Part shown: positions 24,290-32,190 of the stretch, one piece after another | How the letters are laid out: the number at the start of each line of letters is the position of its first letter | Position numbering within the stretch: position 1 is the stretch's first letter | Origin: an uncultured Bacillota bacterium | Lineage (GTDB): Bacteria; Bacillota; Clostridia; Lachnospirales; Lachnospiraceae | Assembly: GCA_949291945.1 (NCBI GenBank) | Contig: CASEXH010000029.1 | Span: 1-48,957 of the forward strand | Reading direction: 5' to 3' | DNA length: 48,957 nt | Program-made: the position numbers and the translations under genes | The notes under the pieces: generated by a model | Database searches by the model: none | What the model was told of the DNA's origin: nothing | What the model saw: only the letters and a program-made list of their open reading frames with translations

Positions 24290-25355
24290 CTGTCATCACC
24301 TCAAATTCTTTTATCAGCCGACGGCAGATTTCAATATCCTGTAAAATACGCTTTTTTACTTCTTTTTTCTCCAGGGCTTTCCTATATCTCTCCTCCAGAG
24401 ATACACGCCTGTTCTCCATGATCAGTTTATCCGCCAGACACACCAGTACATCCTCTCTGCAAAGAGTATCCGGCTCCTGCTCAAAACCTCTGTGGGCTCC
24501 CGTTACTGCTGCCAGAGCCAGATACCCCTTTTCTTCCAGAAACTTTCTCACCGCTTTTTCATGAAAGGGCTCCAGCCGCAGCAGATCATGAAGGCAGCCT
24601 CCGCTTCTGCAAAGCTCTATATCCAGAAAAGCACCTGCTTCTGTCAGACGCCGGGCCATCCAGGCCGCCAGCTCCCCCACCGCCATGCAGTGGGCCCGGA
24701 TATGGGCCGGGAGATTCACTTCATCATAGAGTTTTTCACACAACTGGTGGGAAATCCCTCTGTACTTTCTGGCATAGTCCCGGATATGGGCAAGGTCTTT
24801 CTGATCATCAGCGTCCATCTGGGCCCCTGCATCTGCTGTCTCTACTGTTTTTGTCTTCATGGCGCCAAAGGCTCCCTGAAGTCCCCGGCTGCCCTGATAG
24901 TCCAGTGCTTTCTGACAGCCTGCAGGAAACAGAAAGGGGGGATGGAAGGTCTTCTCTCCTGAAGCAGGGATCAGAGCCTCTGTTTCCGGCTCTGCTGCCA
25001 AAATCCCCTCTCTCAGCTTTTGAAAAGTTCCCGGAGAGGTTAAAGGAATGTCTCCGGGAAGAAAAAATACGCCCTGTCTCCTGTCCACAGCCTCAAGTCC
25101 CAGTTTCACAGAAGCCAGCATATCCGTGTCCTGCCAGAAGGGATTTTCTACGATTTTTACCTCCAGAGCCTTCAAGGCCCTCCTTACCTCTTCTCCCCGG
25201 TATCCCACAACCACCGTAATATCTCTTATCCCGGCATTTTCCATACTTTGGACAGTCATAGCGATCATGGGAAAGCCGTTTATCTCCAGCAGCGGTTTAA
25301 ATCCTTCCATCCGTCTGGATCTTCCTGCTGCGGCGATCAGCCCTGCTCCTTTCAT
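24276..25355 (-). CDS. MobA-like nucleotidyltransferase fused to HD domain
   Basis: 359 residues from the ATG at 25355, which has AAGGAGG 7 bases upstream; the open frame runs to 25424 but that overlaps the preceding gene. Residues 1-190 are a MocA/MobA-type nucleotidyltransferase (GLIAAAGRSRRMEGFKPLLEI, VVVGYRGEEV, FLPGDIPL), the kind that attaches CMP or GMP to molybdopterin. Residues about 195-359 are an HD hydrolase domain (RAHCMAVGELAAWMA, GGCLHDLLRLEPFHEKAV, VTGAHRG). Having nucleotide-adding and phosphate-hydrolysing modules in one chain is notable. DVU_1551-type in NCBI naming as I recall. Overlaps its upstream neighbour by 4 bases. Confidence 0.88.
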   Translation of the reverse strand: MKGAGLIAAAGRSRRMEGFKPLLEINGFPMIAMTVQSMENAGIRDITVVVGYRGEEVRRALKALEVKIVENPFWQDTDMLASVKLGLEAVDRRQGVFFLPGDIPLTSPGTFQKLREGILAAEPETEALIPASGEKTFHPPFLFPAGCQKALDYQGSRGLQGAFGAMKTKTVETADAGAQMDADDQKDLAHIRDYARKYRGISHQLCEKLYDEVNLPAHIRAHCMAVGELAAWMARRLTEAGAFLDIELCRSGGCLHDLLRLEPFHEKAVRKFLEEKGYLALAAVTGAHRGFEQEPDTLCREDVLVCLADKLIMENRRVSLEERYRKALEKKEVKKRILQDIEICRRLIKEFEVMTGERL

Positions 25356-25780
25356 GGCAATCCTCCTTTTTCCGAAAGGAGTTCCACGCATTTCTGATAT
25401 ACTTCTTCTACAAGTTCCGGGCATCTTTTCATTTTATTTCCCGGATCTCCCTCCAGGATCTCCCGGCAGGTACAGCCGCCATACCGGCTTTTGGTCCATT
25501 CTTCAAACCAGTCCGCCAGCTTTTGGATCAGGATCGAGGCCTCCGGGTCTTCCAGTTCTTCCGCCTCTCCTTTTCCCAGAAAATATCCCAAGAAACAGCA
25601 GCCTCCCGTAAGAGCGCCGCAGACTCTTCCGGAAAATCCAAGGCCTCCGTTTAATCCGCTCATGGCCCGTATCAAATCCGGGTCCTCCTTTTCTTCCGAT
25701 TCCAGCGCCAGGATCATCAAAATCTGGGCGCAGTAGAATCCCTGTCCTGACAGTTCCAGCATACGCTCAAATAAATCCAT
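25352..25780 (-). CDS. C-GCAxxG-C-C family redox or metal protein (DVU_1555 type)
   Basis: 142 residues. The family pattern is visible in order: a lone Cys near the start (GQGFYCAQ), then VCGALTGGCC (the GCAxxG-like element reads CGALTGG here, with the two following cysteines), GGCTCREI and a last RCPELV. Such small helical proteins sit beside redox operons and are thought to bind a metal or cluster; no reaction is proved. ATG behind AAGGAG. Overlaps the methyltransferase gene by 14 bases. Confidence 0.85.
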   Translation of the reverse strand: MDLFERMLELSGQGFYCAQILMILALESEEKEDPDLIRAMSGLNGGLGFSGRVCGALTGGCCFLGYFLGKGEAEELEDPEASILIQKLADWFEEWTKSRYGGCTCREILEGDPGNKMKRCPELVEEVYQKCVELLSEKGGLP

Positions 25781-26366
25781 TTTTCTCTCCTTTCCTGAGA
25801 CAGGCCAGGAAGTATCCGCACCCGGCTTTTCCTGCCTCTATGAAGAAATCCACACAGCTTTCCTCTGCATTTCCGTTCCAAAGACTTTCCAAAAAAAATT
25901 CCTTCCATGCTTCCGTTTCGTCCTCCCCCTTTTCTATCTGGAATCCTGCTTTTTCAAAAGCTTCCTTCCAGCAGTTCCATATCAGAGGCTCTCTCATAGA
26001 GAGGGAAGGCGCCTTTTTCTTTTTGAAAAAAACATCGGCTATCAGCAGACAGCCATTTTTTTTCAGTACCCGGAATGCCTCTTTGAGGGCCGCATTTCCG
26101 TCTCCGCATCCGGAGACCGTACATTCCGCCAGGCAGCAGTCAAAACTTTCCCCGGCAAAATCCAGCCTTCTTATGTCTCCCTGCTCTACTCCCGGGCCTG
26201 ATGGCTTCAGATCCACTGCCCTTACTTCAAATCCCAGGGTTCTTAGATATGCCGCTGTTTTTCCCTCTCCGGCTCCCAGTTCCAGGATCCTGGCAGGAGG
26301 ACGGAGTCCCGAAAGGGCCAGCAGTCTGGCAGTCATCTCCTGCCCGCCGGGATGGCGGCCAATCAT
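25767..26366 (-). CDS. SAM-dependent class I methyltransferase (DVU_1556 / TrsM type)
   Basis: 199 residues from the ATG at 26366, which has GGAGG four bases upstream and overlaps the small cysteine protein's stop by 4 bases; the frame is open further upstream to 26525 but only through that gene. Motif I is ILELGAGEGKTAAYL, with acid residue AVDLKPSGPGV for SAM binding. The unusual CTVSGCGDGNAAL follows. It probably methylates a small molecule, but could methylate a cofactor intermediate made by the cluster; substrate unknown. NCBI uses the name TrsM for this family as I recall. Confidence 0.85.
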   Translation of the reverse strand: MIGRHPGGQEMTARLLALSGLRPPARILELGAGEGKTAAYLRTLGFEVRAVDLKPSGPGVEQGDIRRLDFAGESFDCCLAECTVSGCGDGNAALKEAFRVLKKNGCLLIADVFFKKKKAPSLSMREPLIWNCWKEAFEKAGFQIEKGEDETEAWKEFFLESLWNGNAEESCVDFFIEAGKAGCGYFLACLRKGEKNGFI

Positions 26367-26581
26367 TTGTCCTCCAGACTGCGTTCCACAGAAAGGACTT
26401 TGCCTACTGCCAGCTCCTCGGGTACGTAAATATAACCGCATTCCGGACATACCGGCAGTTCTACCGGGAACGCATTGCCGAGATAGCTGAAAACCGCCCT
26501 TCCTCTGACCAGTTCTTTTTTGCATTTATGGCACTTCAGTTTTCCCATGGGATCCATAGAATAATAAGTTTTTTCTCCCAT
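26363..26581 (-). CDS. Four-cysteine small redox/zinc-ribbon protein (DVU_1557 type)
   Basis: 72 residues with two CxxC knuckles: CHKC (about 17-20) and CPEC (about 45-48), giving a rubredoxin- or zinc-ribbon-like site. It would bind iron or zinc. A rubredoxin role would fit electron transfer to the oxidoreductase; a zinc ribbon would fit docking. ATG behind AAGGAGG. It starts 11 bases after the large iron-sulfur gene. Confidence 0.85.
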   Translation of the reverse strand: MGEKTYYSMDPMGKLKCHKCKKELVRGRAVFSYLGNAFPVELPVCPECGYIYVPEELAVGKVLSVERSLEDK

Positions 26582-26592
26582 CTGCGCCTCCT

Positions 26593-28815
26593 TTACTCCA
26601 CAGTCATCCGGTGGCTGTAAGCCCCATATACCAGGTATCCTTTCTCTGTCTCGGTAAACTTTACCCAGAAAGTAACATTGCCGATCCTGGCGGAAGCAGC
26701 CAGCCAGCCCTTTTCCGGGTCCTCCACCGCTTCTCCTGAGGCTTCATAAGCTTTCAGCACAGCTTCCACGTCGCTTTTCAGGATCATACGCCTGTCCATT
26801 TCTTCTTCCGCTCCATTTTCATAAAAGACCGGCAGCATAGCTTCCCTCCTTATTTCTTCCTTCCAGATTTCTTGCCGGAGTTTTTCCTTCAGTTTCAGAC
26901 GGTTCGCTCTACGCCGGGACAGATCCGGCACCGGAGGAGCGCCGGTTCCATAGGCCAGTTCCAGGATATGTATGGAGTCCGCTCCTGCCCGGGTCAGCTG
27001 GTCCCTGCAGGCCATGCAGTAGGTCAGGATCTTTCTGGAGGTCCTGCCGGCTGCAAAAGAAGCTTTTTTTTCTGCCATCTCGGGATTCGCAAAGCGGACC
27101 ATTCCCCCGTATCCGCAGCAGGGAGACAGATCTTTGGAAAAGGGGGCTTCTTCTACTTTACATCCCAAAGCCCCTGCAAAATCCCGGATCTGTTCCTGGA
27201 TTTTCTGATCTCCTCTTGCCCCGCAGGCATCCTGTATAGCCACTGTCTGATCTGTCACCGGATCTGTTCCCAGTTCCAGGAGTATCTGCCATACTCCCAC
27301 CGCAGAAATTTCCGTTCTTTCCCTTAATATCTTCATGCAGGTGGGACAGGCGCAGATCACTTCCGGCTCTCCCATCTCTTTCCAGACGCTGCGGATCTTT
27401 TCCAATGCCTCTGAAGCCAGATCTTCTCTTCCTGCCCATTGGGCCAGAGCCCCGCAGCAGCCGAGAAGCAGGCCTACGCCTCCGGTAAGTCTGCCTGACA
27501 GATCCCTGTAAGCAGCTTCTACTGTATCCGGTGACACGGCAGAAGCCTGGCATCCGGGGAAAAACAGATATCTGCAGTGTTCATATCCCGGCTCAGGCCT
27601 GGCCAGAAATGCTTCATTGCAGGAGAACTGCTGGTCCAGAAGTCCGAACTCATGAGCGGAAGGAGGCATTTTCTCTGTCTCCACCATGATCTTCCGGGCC
27701 ATTTTGCATACTTCCGGGTAGTCAAATCCATTAGGACAGGCAGACTTGCACTGTCCGCACAGATCACAGGCATTGATCATTCCGTTTGCCATATGATTTC
27801 CCATCACAATAGAAAGATTGTTGTAAATTTCCCGGACAGCTCCTCTGGGGTTCCGTTTATACTCCTGGAAATAGACGCAGCCCTTTATACATTCCAGGCA
27901 CTGGCACTGTATACAGCGTCCGGCCTCTGCTGCCGCCAGCTCTCTGTCCGGTTTCTCCAGTCCTGTAAAAGCCCGGCTTCCTTCCACGCCGTCCATAGTT
28001 ACATGTAAGCGGCTCTCCTGAGGACCCGGCTGCCGGATCCCTTCCCAAGAGGCCCCCTGAAGATAACGTTCCGCCTTAGCTGATACATATTTTGCCCAGG
28101 CCAGTATCCAGGCAGCCCCGTCTTTCTTTTCCCATTTCTTTTCTGTTCCAAAAACATTTTCCGGCAGGCCGGTACGCCAAAGGCAAGGAGACAGACAGAC
28201 TGCGTCCCCACATGCACCCCATTCTGAGGCTTCCCCTTCTCTAACTTTTTGGGTCATTCGAAAAAGTTCCAGAGAAGCCGTATCTGCTTCTGCTTCCTCT
28301 TCTGTAAGCCCCCAGGAAATCAGAGGTTCTCTCTGGTTTTCACACCGGGTATACCAGAAAATCTCATAGCCTTTTCTGCCCAGTTCCCAGCAGCAGGCCA
28401 GGGCAAAAAGGTCATCTCCCCCTACGATCACCTTTTTATTTTTCCGGGGGATCAGAAAACGGCTGCCTCTTTCTTTTCCTCCATACAGGGCGCAGGCTTT
28501 TTCCAAAGCCCTCACCTGGATCCCTTCCCCGACCCGGGACAAGGCGCAGGCCTCCTTGCAGGCTCCGGGACAGCCCTTTGCCAGAAGGTGGAGAAAAGGG
28601 GTAACGCTCCGGATCACTCCTGCTGCTTTTGCAAAATCCCCTTTTGCCGCATAGGCGCAGACTGCCCGCATATCCAGATGAAGAGGGCATACTGCCGAGC
28701 AGCCCGGAGGATCTTCTCTGGTACAGACAGCTTCCCTCTGATGAAGTTCTTCCTGGCCGAAAGCCTGCTTCATTAAATAATGTTTTCCCACAAATCCCCG
28801 ATCCTTATGTTCCAT
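26593..28815 (-). CDS. Multi-cluster electron-transfer protein, dicluster plus CCG domains
   Basis: 740 residues. N-terminal dicluster domain: cysteines at 31, 39, 43, 53 and 82, 86, 90. Residues about 127-160 look like a nucleotide-binding fold but read VIVGGDDLFALACCWELG, not GxGxxG, so FAD binding is doubtful. A central ferredoxin-type block has C301, C304, C306, C309, C313 and a complete CDLCGQCKSACP set (350-361). Two HdrD/B-like CCG domains follow (GCQA, GCCGA, CACPTC; then SPCCGYGG and TYCMAC). The last 70 residues are a separate small domain. It likely moves electrons, perhaps to or from the aldehyde oxidoreductase; partners are inferred. First gene of the large operon. Confidence 0.85.
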   Translation of the reverse strand: MEHKDRGFVGKHYLMKQAFGQEELHQREAVCTREDPPGCSAVCPLHLDMRAVCAYAAKGDFAKAAGVIRSVTPFLHLLAKGCPGACKEACALSRVGEGIQVRALEKACALYGGKERGSRFLIPRKNKKVIVGGDDLFALACCWELGRKGYEIFWYTRCENQREPLISWGLTEEEAEADTASLELFRMTQKVREGEASEWGACGDAVCLSPCLWRTGLPENVFGTEKKWEKKDGAAWILAWAKYVSAKAERYLQGASWEGIRQPGPQESRLHVTMDGVEGSRAFTGLEKPDRELAAAEAGRCIQCQCLECIKGCVYFQEYKRNPRGAVREIYNNLSIVMGNHMANGMINACDLCGQCKSACPNGFDYPEVCKMARKIMVETEKMPPSAHEFGLLDQQFSCNEAFLARPEPGYEHCRYLFFPGCQASAVSPDTVEAAYRDLSGRLTGGVGLLLGCCGALAQWAGREDLASEALEKIRSVWKEMGEPEVICACPTCMKILRERTEISAVGVWQILLELGTDPVTDQTVAIQDACGARGDQKIQEQIRDFAGALGCKVEEAPFSKDLSPCCGYGGMVRFANPEMAEKKASFAAGRTSRKILTYCMACRDQLTRAGADSIHILELAYGTGAPPVPDLSRRRANRLKLKEKLRQEIWKEEIRREAMLPVFYENGAEEEMDRRMILKSDVEAVLKAYEASGEAVEDPEKGWLAASARIGNVTFWVKFTETEKGYLVYGAYSHRMTVE

Positions 28816-28848
28816 ATATTCTCTCCTGTGTTTAATTATCTATTTCAA

Positions 28849-28859
28849 GAATAATATTC
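28849..28859. promoter_or_regulatory. Perfect 11-base palindrome before the large operon
   Basis: GAATAATATTC lies 34 bases upstream of the first gene of the ten-gene operon, between it and the oxidoreductase terminator. Its core GAATAATAT is shared with the operator-like site at 32150-32169. I could not place a convincing promoter in this short gap, so regulation is only suggested. Confidence 0.35.
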
Positions 28860-28866
28860 GGGTAAA

Positions 28867-28891
28867 ACAAAGCGGGGATCCCCCGCTTTGT
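28867..28891 (-). terminator. Terminator of the aldehyde oxidoreductase gene
   Basis: A perfect 11-base stem ACAAAGCGGGG / CCCCGCTTTGT with a 3-base loop, followed on the minus strand by TTTTAC. It separates the oxidoreductase transcript from the ten-gene operon. Confidence 0.85.
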
Positions 28892-28915
28892 CCTGTCTTT
28901 TCGTTTCCGCATTTT

Positions 28916-31663
28916 TTACAGAGCATCCAGTGCCGCTTTTACCACTTCCGGTCTGGCCGGAACTCTGGTGATCCTTGCTCCGGTAGCACTGTATATAGCG
29001 TTCAGGATTGCCGGATGAGGTGCGGCCAAAGGTCCCTCGCCGCAGCCGGCAGCGCCGTATGGTCCAAGAGGTCTCGGGTGATTTTCCTGGTAAACCAGCT
29101 CAATGTCGTCAGGAATATCATTGGGGTAAGGAATTCCGCACTTTAAGAGGCTGGTATGTTTCTTCAGGTCCTCAAAATCTTCTGACAGAGCCAGACCGAT
29201 TCCCTGAGCAATGGCGCCCATGACCTGACCGTCCACAACCGTCTTATTAATGATGGTGCCAAAATCAGATACCATGGTAAATTTCACAACCTTTACCTTG
29301 CCGGTCTCCATATTGACCTGTACTACAGGTAGGTTAATACAATACATATATACAGAGAAAGGATTTCCCTGGGCCGTTTCCTGATCACAGTCCGTGCATG
29401 CGGTTGCCACCCATTTTCCTTCATACCTCAGCGGAAGCTTCTCTTCTACCATTTCCTCATAGGTACGATAAGTACCATCTGGTTTTCTCATGGCGTTTAT
29501 CAGCATCTCCGAGGCAACACGCACCGCATTTCCGGTCATGACATTGGAACGTGATCCTCCGGCAGGTCCGGAATTCGGAGTCTTTCCTGTATCATTCATC
29601 ACCAGTTTGATCTGATCCGGTGTAAATCCTGCCTGACGGAGGGTTTCATGGGCGTGGGTAAGGGTACCGATATCCGCTCCCTGTCCGTGATCCTCCCAGG
29701 AATCATAAATCGTCACCGTGTTGTCCGGATTCAGTTCTGCCCAGGCTTCTGAGGAGTCCACGCCGTCCAGGCCGCAGCCATAAACCCCCAGGGACACGCC
29801 GGCTCCATACTTGAATTTGCCGTTTTCTCCCTTTTCCCGGTTGAGAGTCTCTGCATAAGCTTTATTCTTCTGGTAATAAGGTCTTGCCAGATCATACAGA
29901 TCTTCCAGACAGTATACGTCTGGTTTGCAGCCATTTGGAGTCGTAGATCCTTCAGATTCTTTATAGCAGTTCATGGCACGGAACTCAAAAGGATCGATCC
30001 CCATTTTCGCTGCCATCATATCCATTGCGATATCGCCGCCCATGAAAGACTGAGGCGCTCCATATCCCCGGAAAGCGGCTCCGTATGCATGATTGGTGCA
30101 GACAGTCCGTGACCGGTTGCGGATATTGGGAATGTCTACTCCGGCTCCTACAAACTGGCTGAGACGCATGGTCAGCAGGTCGCCGAATTCTGAGTATGGA
30201 CCGTGGTCAATAAGGTTGTCGCCTTCAAGGGCCAGGATCTTGCCTTTCTCATCCGCCGCCAGTTTGATATGCATAAAACCGGGACTTCTCTTTCCGGTAT
30301 AAGTGATCATCTGATACATGTTAAAATTCAGAGCCACCGGACGTCCTGTGACAAGGGCGGCTACCCCTACCAGCGCTTCTATGGTAGGTGAGAATTTATA
30401 GCCGAAGGTTCCTCCTGCATGGAGCTGTATCAGCCGGAGTTTTTCCGGCTCTACGCCGATGCCTGCACAGATCATGGCATGATGAAGATGGATCCCGATA
30501 GATTTGGAGTGTATGGTCACTCTTCCTTCCTCATCCATATATGCATAGGCCACGTCTGGTTCAATGGGCATATGAGGCTGTCTGGAACAATAGGCGTCCA
30601 TCTCTATGACATTGGGAGCTGTCTCCATAATAGGAGCCGTATCTTCTCCCTTTATGCAGTTGGTCTCATAGTAAACATTCGGTGTTCCCGGATGGATTTC
30701 CATAGCGTCCGGGTCCATAGCTTCCGGTGCAGACATGTAAGCAGGAAGCACTTCCAGATCAACCTTCACATACTTGGCTGCTTCCCTGGCATGGGCGACT
30801 GTATCTGCACATACCATAGCGATAGCATCTCCGTACTGGAACACTTTCTCGTCACAGAGGATCGGACGGTCCCAGCCGTCTCCTTTATTTGTGGGGAATG
30901 TAATAAGTCCGGTGATCCGGTTCTTTCCGGGAACATCTTTATAGGTAATGACCCGGTATACTCCCGGCATCTGCTCTGCCTGAGAGGTATCGATCCCCTT
31001 GATCCATGCATGGGATACTTCTGCCTGGACCAGTGCGATCTGCAGGGTATCCTCCGGAAGGGTCTTGATCTCATCGGCTCCAAAATCCCAGGATCCGGTC
31101 ACTTTTGCCGCCGCCGAAGGACGGGCATAGCTGGTTCCCAAGATCCGATTATCCGTTGGCTGGAACATAAGATCTTCTTTTGTAATCTCTCCCCGCAGTA
31201 CTCTGGCTGCGTCCATCACCGCATCTATCAGTGGCTTATATCCGGTACAGCGGCAGAGATTCCGGTTCTTATTGAACCATTCCCGGACTTCCGTTCTGGA
31301 GGGAGAGGGATTATTCTCCAGAAGCACTTTGGCGCTCATAATAAAGCCCGGCGAACAGAATCCGCACTGTGCGCAGCCATGTGCGATCCAGGCCGCCTGC
31401 AGAGGATGAAGGTCCTCCAGAGTACCTATACCTTCGATAGTTTCAATTTTTGCATAATCCGGCACTTTCGCTATTTTGGTAATACAAGAGCGGGTCACTT
31501 TTCCGTCCACGATCACATTGCAGGCTCCGCAATGTCCCTCTCCGCAGCCGATCTTACAGCCTGTAAGAAGCAGTCTGTCCCTGAGCACTTCAGCTAAAGA
31601 CTCGTGCCCCTCTACAACTAAAGTCCGCTGTGTGCCGTTAATCATAAGGATTTTTTTAATCAT
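28916..31663 (-). CDS. Mop-type aldehyde oxidoreductase (xanthine dehydrogenase family)
   Basis: 915 residues, a single-chain molybdenum hydroxylase without the FAD domain. The first [2Fe-2S] cluster uses C40, C45, C48, C60; the second C100, C103, C137, C139, the same numbering I recall for Desulfovibrio gigas Mop (907 residues). The molybdopterin domain carries GGTFGYKFS, FRGYGAPQSF and a C-terminal GCGEGPLAAPH with catalytic glutamate near 876 (Mop E869). It oxidises an aldehyde or related substrate with water as oxygen source; the acceptor must come from elsewhere, perhaps the 740-residue protein. RBS GGGAGG. Own terminator downstream; no convincing promoter seen upstream. Confidence 0.95.
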   Translation of the reverse strand: MIKKILMINGTQRTLVVEGHESLAEVLRDRLLLTGCKIGCGEGHCGACNVIVDGKVTRSCITKIAKVPDYAKIETIEGIGTLEDLHPLQAAWIAHGCAQCGFCSPGFIMSAKVLLENNPSPSRTEVREWFNKNRNLCRCTGYKPLIDAVMDAARVLRGEITKEDLMFQPTDNRILGTSYARPSAAAKVTGSWDFGADEIKTLPEDTLQIALVQAEVSHAWIKGIDTSQAEQMPGVYRVITYKDVPGKNRITGLITFPTNKGDGWDRPILCDEKVFQYGDAIAMVCADTVAHAREAAKYVKVDLEVLPAYMSAPEAMDPDAMEIHPGTPNVYYETNCIKGEDTAPIMETAPNVIEMDAYCSRQPHMPIEPDVAYAYMDEEGRVTIHSKSIGIHLHHAMICAGIGVEPEKLRLIQLHAGGTFGYKFSPTIEALVGVAALVTGRPVALNFNMYQMITYTGKRSPGFMHIKLAADEKGKILALEGDNLIDHGPYSEFGDLLTMRLSQFVGAGVDIPNIRNRSRTVCTNHAYGAAFRGYGAPQSFMGGDIAMDMMAAKMGIDPFEFRAMNCYKESEGSTTPNGCKPDVYCLEDLYDLARPYYQKNKAYAETLNREKGENGKFKYGAGVSLGVYGCGLDGVDSSEAWAELNPDNTVTIYDSWEDHGQGADIGTLTHAHETLRQAGFTPDQIKLVMNDTGKTPNSGPAGGSRSNVMTGNAVRVASEMLINAMRKPDGTYRTYEEMVEEKLPLRYEGKWVATACTDCDQETAQGNPFSVYMYCINLPVVQVNMETGKVKVVKFTMVSDFGTIINKTVVDGQVMGAIAQGIGLALSEDFEDLKKHTSLLKCGIPYPNDIPDDIELVYQENHPRPLGPYGAAGCGEGPLAAPHPAILNAIYSATGARITRVPARPEVVKAALDAL

Positions 31664-31771
31664 CCTTCCACCTCCCTATTCTGGTTTTCTTCCTGAATAC
31701 TGCGCCGTCAGATCCCTTCTGCAGCGGCGCTCTATCTTTAAGGCGCTGATCCTTAAATTCTTATCTTTTTC

Positions 31772-31800
31772 TGGTCAAAGCTTTTTTCCTTTGCTACAAT
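31772..31800 (+). promoter_or_regulatory. Possible promoter for the small plus-strand gene
   Basis: TACAAT (31795-31800) follows TGGTCA (31772-31777) by 17 bases. It would start transcription inside the ribosome-binding region of the 81-residue gene, so a very short leader. On the opposite strand TTGACC (31773-31778) has no good -10 for the oxidoreductase. Confidence 0.4.
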
Positions 31801-31823
31801 AGGCTTATAAAGGAGAAATGCTT

Positions 31824-32069
31824 ATGGAACTGAAAGAAATTCATGCAAAACAAGTTACGGTAGAGGTCAGAGACGAAGCTACCGGAGAAGTCTTTCGCCG
31901 TACTCTGCCTATGGAATATTATGAAACCGCTAATTTTCTCCGTCTCAGCGGAGAAGACAGAAAAGGAAAACCCAGTGAGCTGGTTTTTCTGTCGGATACC
32001 GGAATGCGGCGTCTCAGAGATCTGACAGGAAAAGGTCCGGATAAAGATCCCTGTGGTACCCACCAATAA
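31824..32069 (+). CDS. Small unrecognised protein, divergent from the oxidoreductase
   Basis: 81 residues, MELKEIHAKQVTVEVRDEAT onwards. The start at 31824 sits 8 bases after AAGGAG; an ATG at 31818 is too close to it. Strand-like N-terminal half (VTVEVRDEATGEVFRRTL) then a charged helix-prone segment (SGEDRKGKPSELVFLSDTGMRRLRDLTGK) and a single Cys near the end. No signal peptide or membrane segment. I recognise no family. Its place between the oxidoreductase and the XdhC-like gene suggests a link to that enzyme, but that is inference only. Confidence 0.6.
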   Translation: MELKEIHAKQVTVEVRDEATGEVFRRTLPMEYYETANFLRLSGEDRKGKPSELVFLSDTGMRRLRDLTGKGPDKDPCGTHQ

Positions 32070-32149
32070 TTTTCTGAATCTTTTGCTTTAATTATAATTT
32101 GTTTTCAAAATAGAGTCAATAAATTCGCTTTTTTCCAATTATTCTATTT

Positions 32150-32169
32150 TGAGAATAATATAATTCTCA
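32150..32169 (+). promoter_or_regulatory. Fur-family-like operator overlapping a -10 box
   Basis: TGAGAATAATATAATTCTCA (32150-32169) has 7-base perfect arms around 6 bases, and a further TTCTCA follows. A TATAAT -10 (32159-32164) lies inside it, so binding would block transcription of the TylF-like and XdhC genes. It looks like, but does not exactly match, Fur/PerR/Zur boxes. A second 10-base inverted repeat (32105-32114 with 32143-32152) abuts it. No strong -35 is visible. Confidence 0.55.
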
Positions 32170-32190
32170 TTCTCAAAGGGGGAATTTTTC

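Noticed and set aside
26367..26525. Longer form of the methyltransferase
   Set aside because: It would be encoded wholly within the small four-cysteine gene; the start at 26366 has GGAGG and an ATGA overlap.
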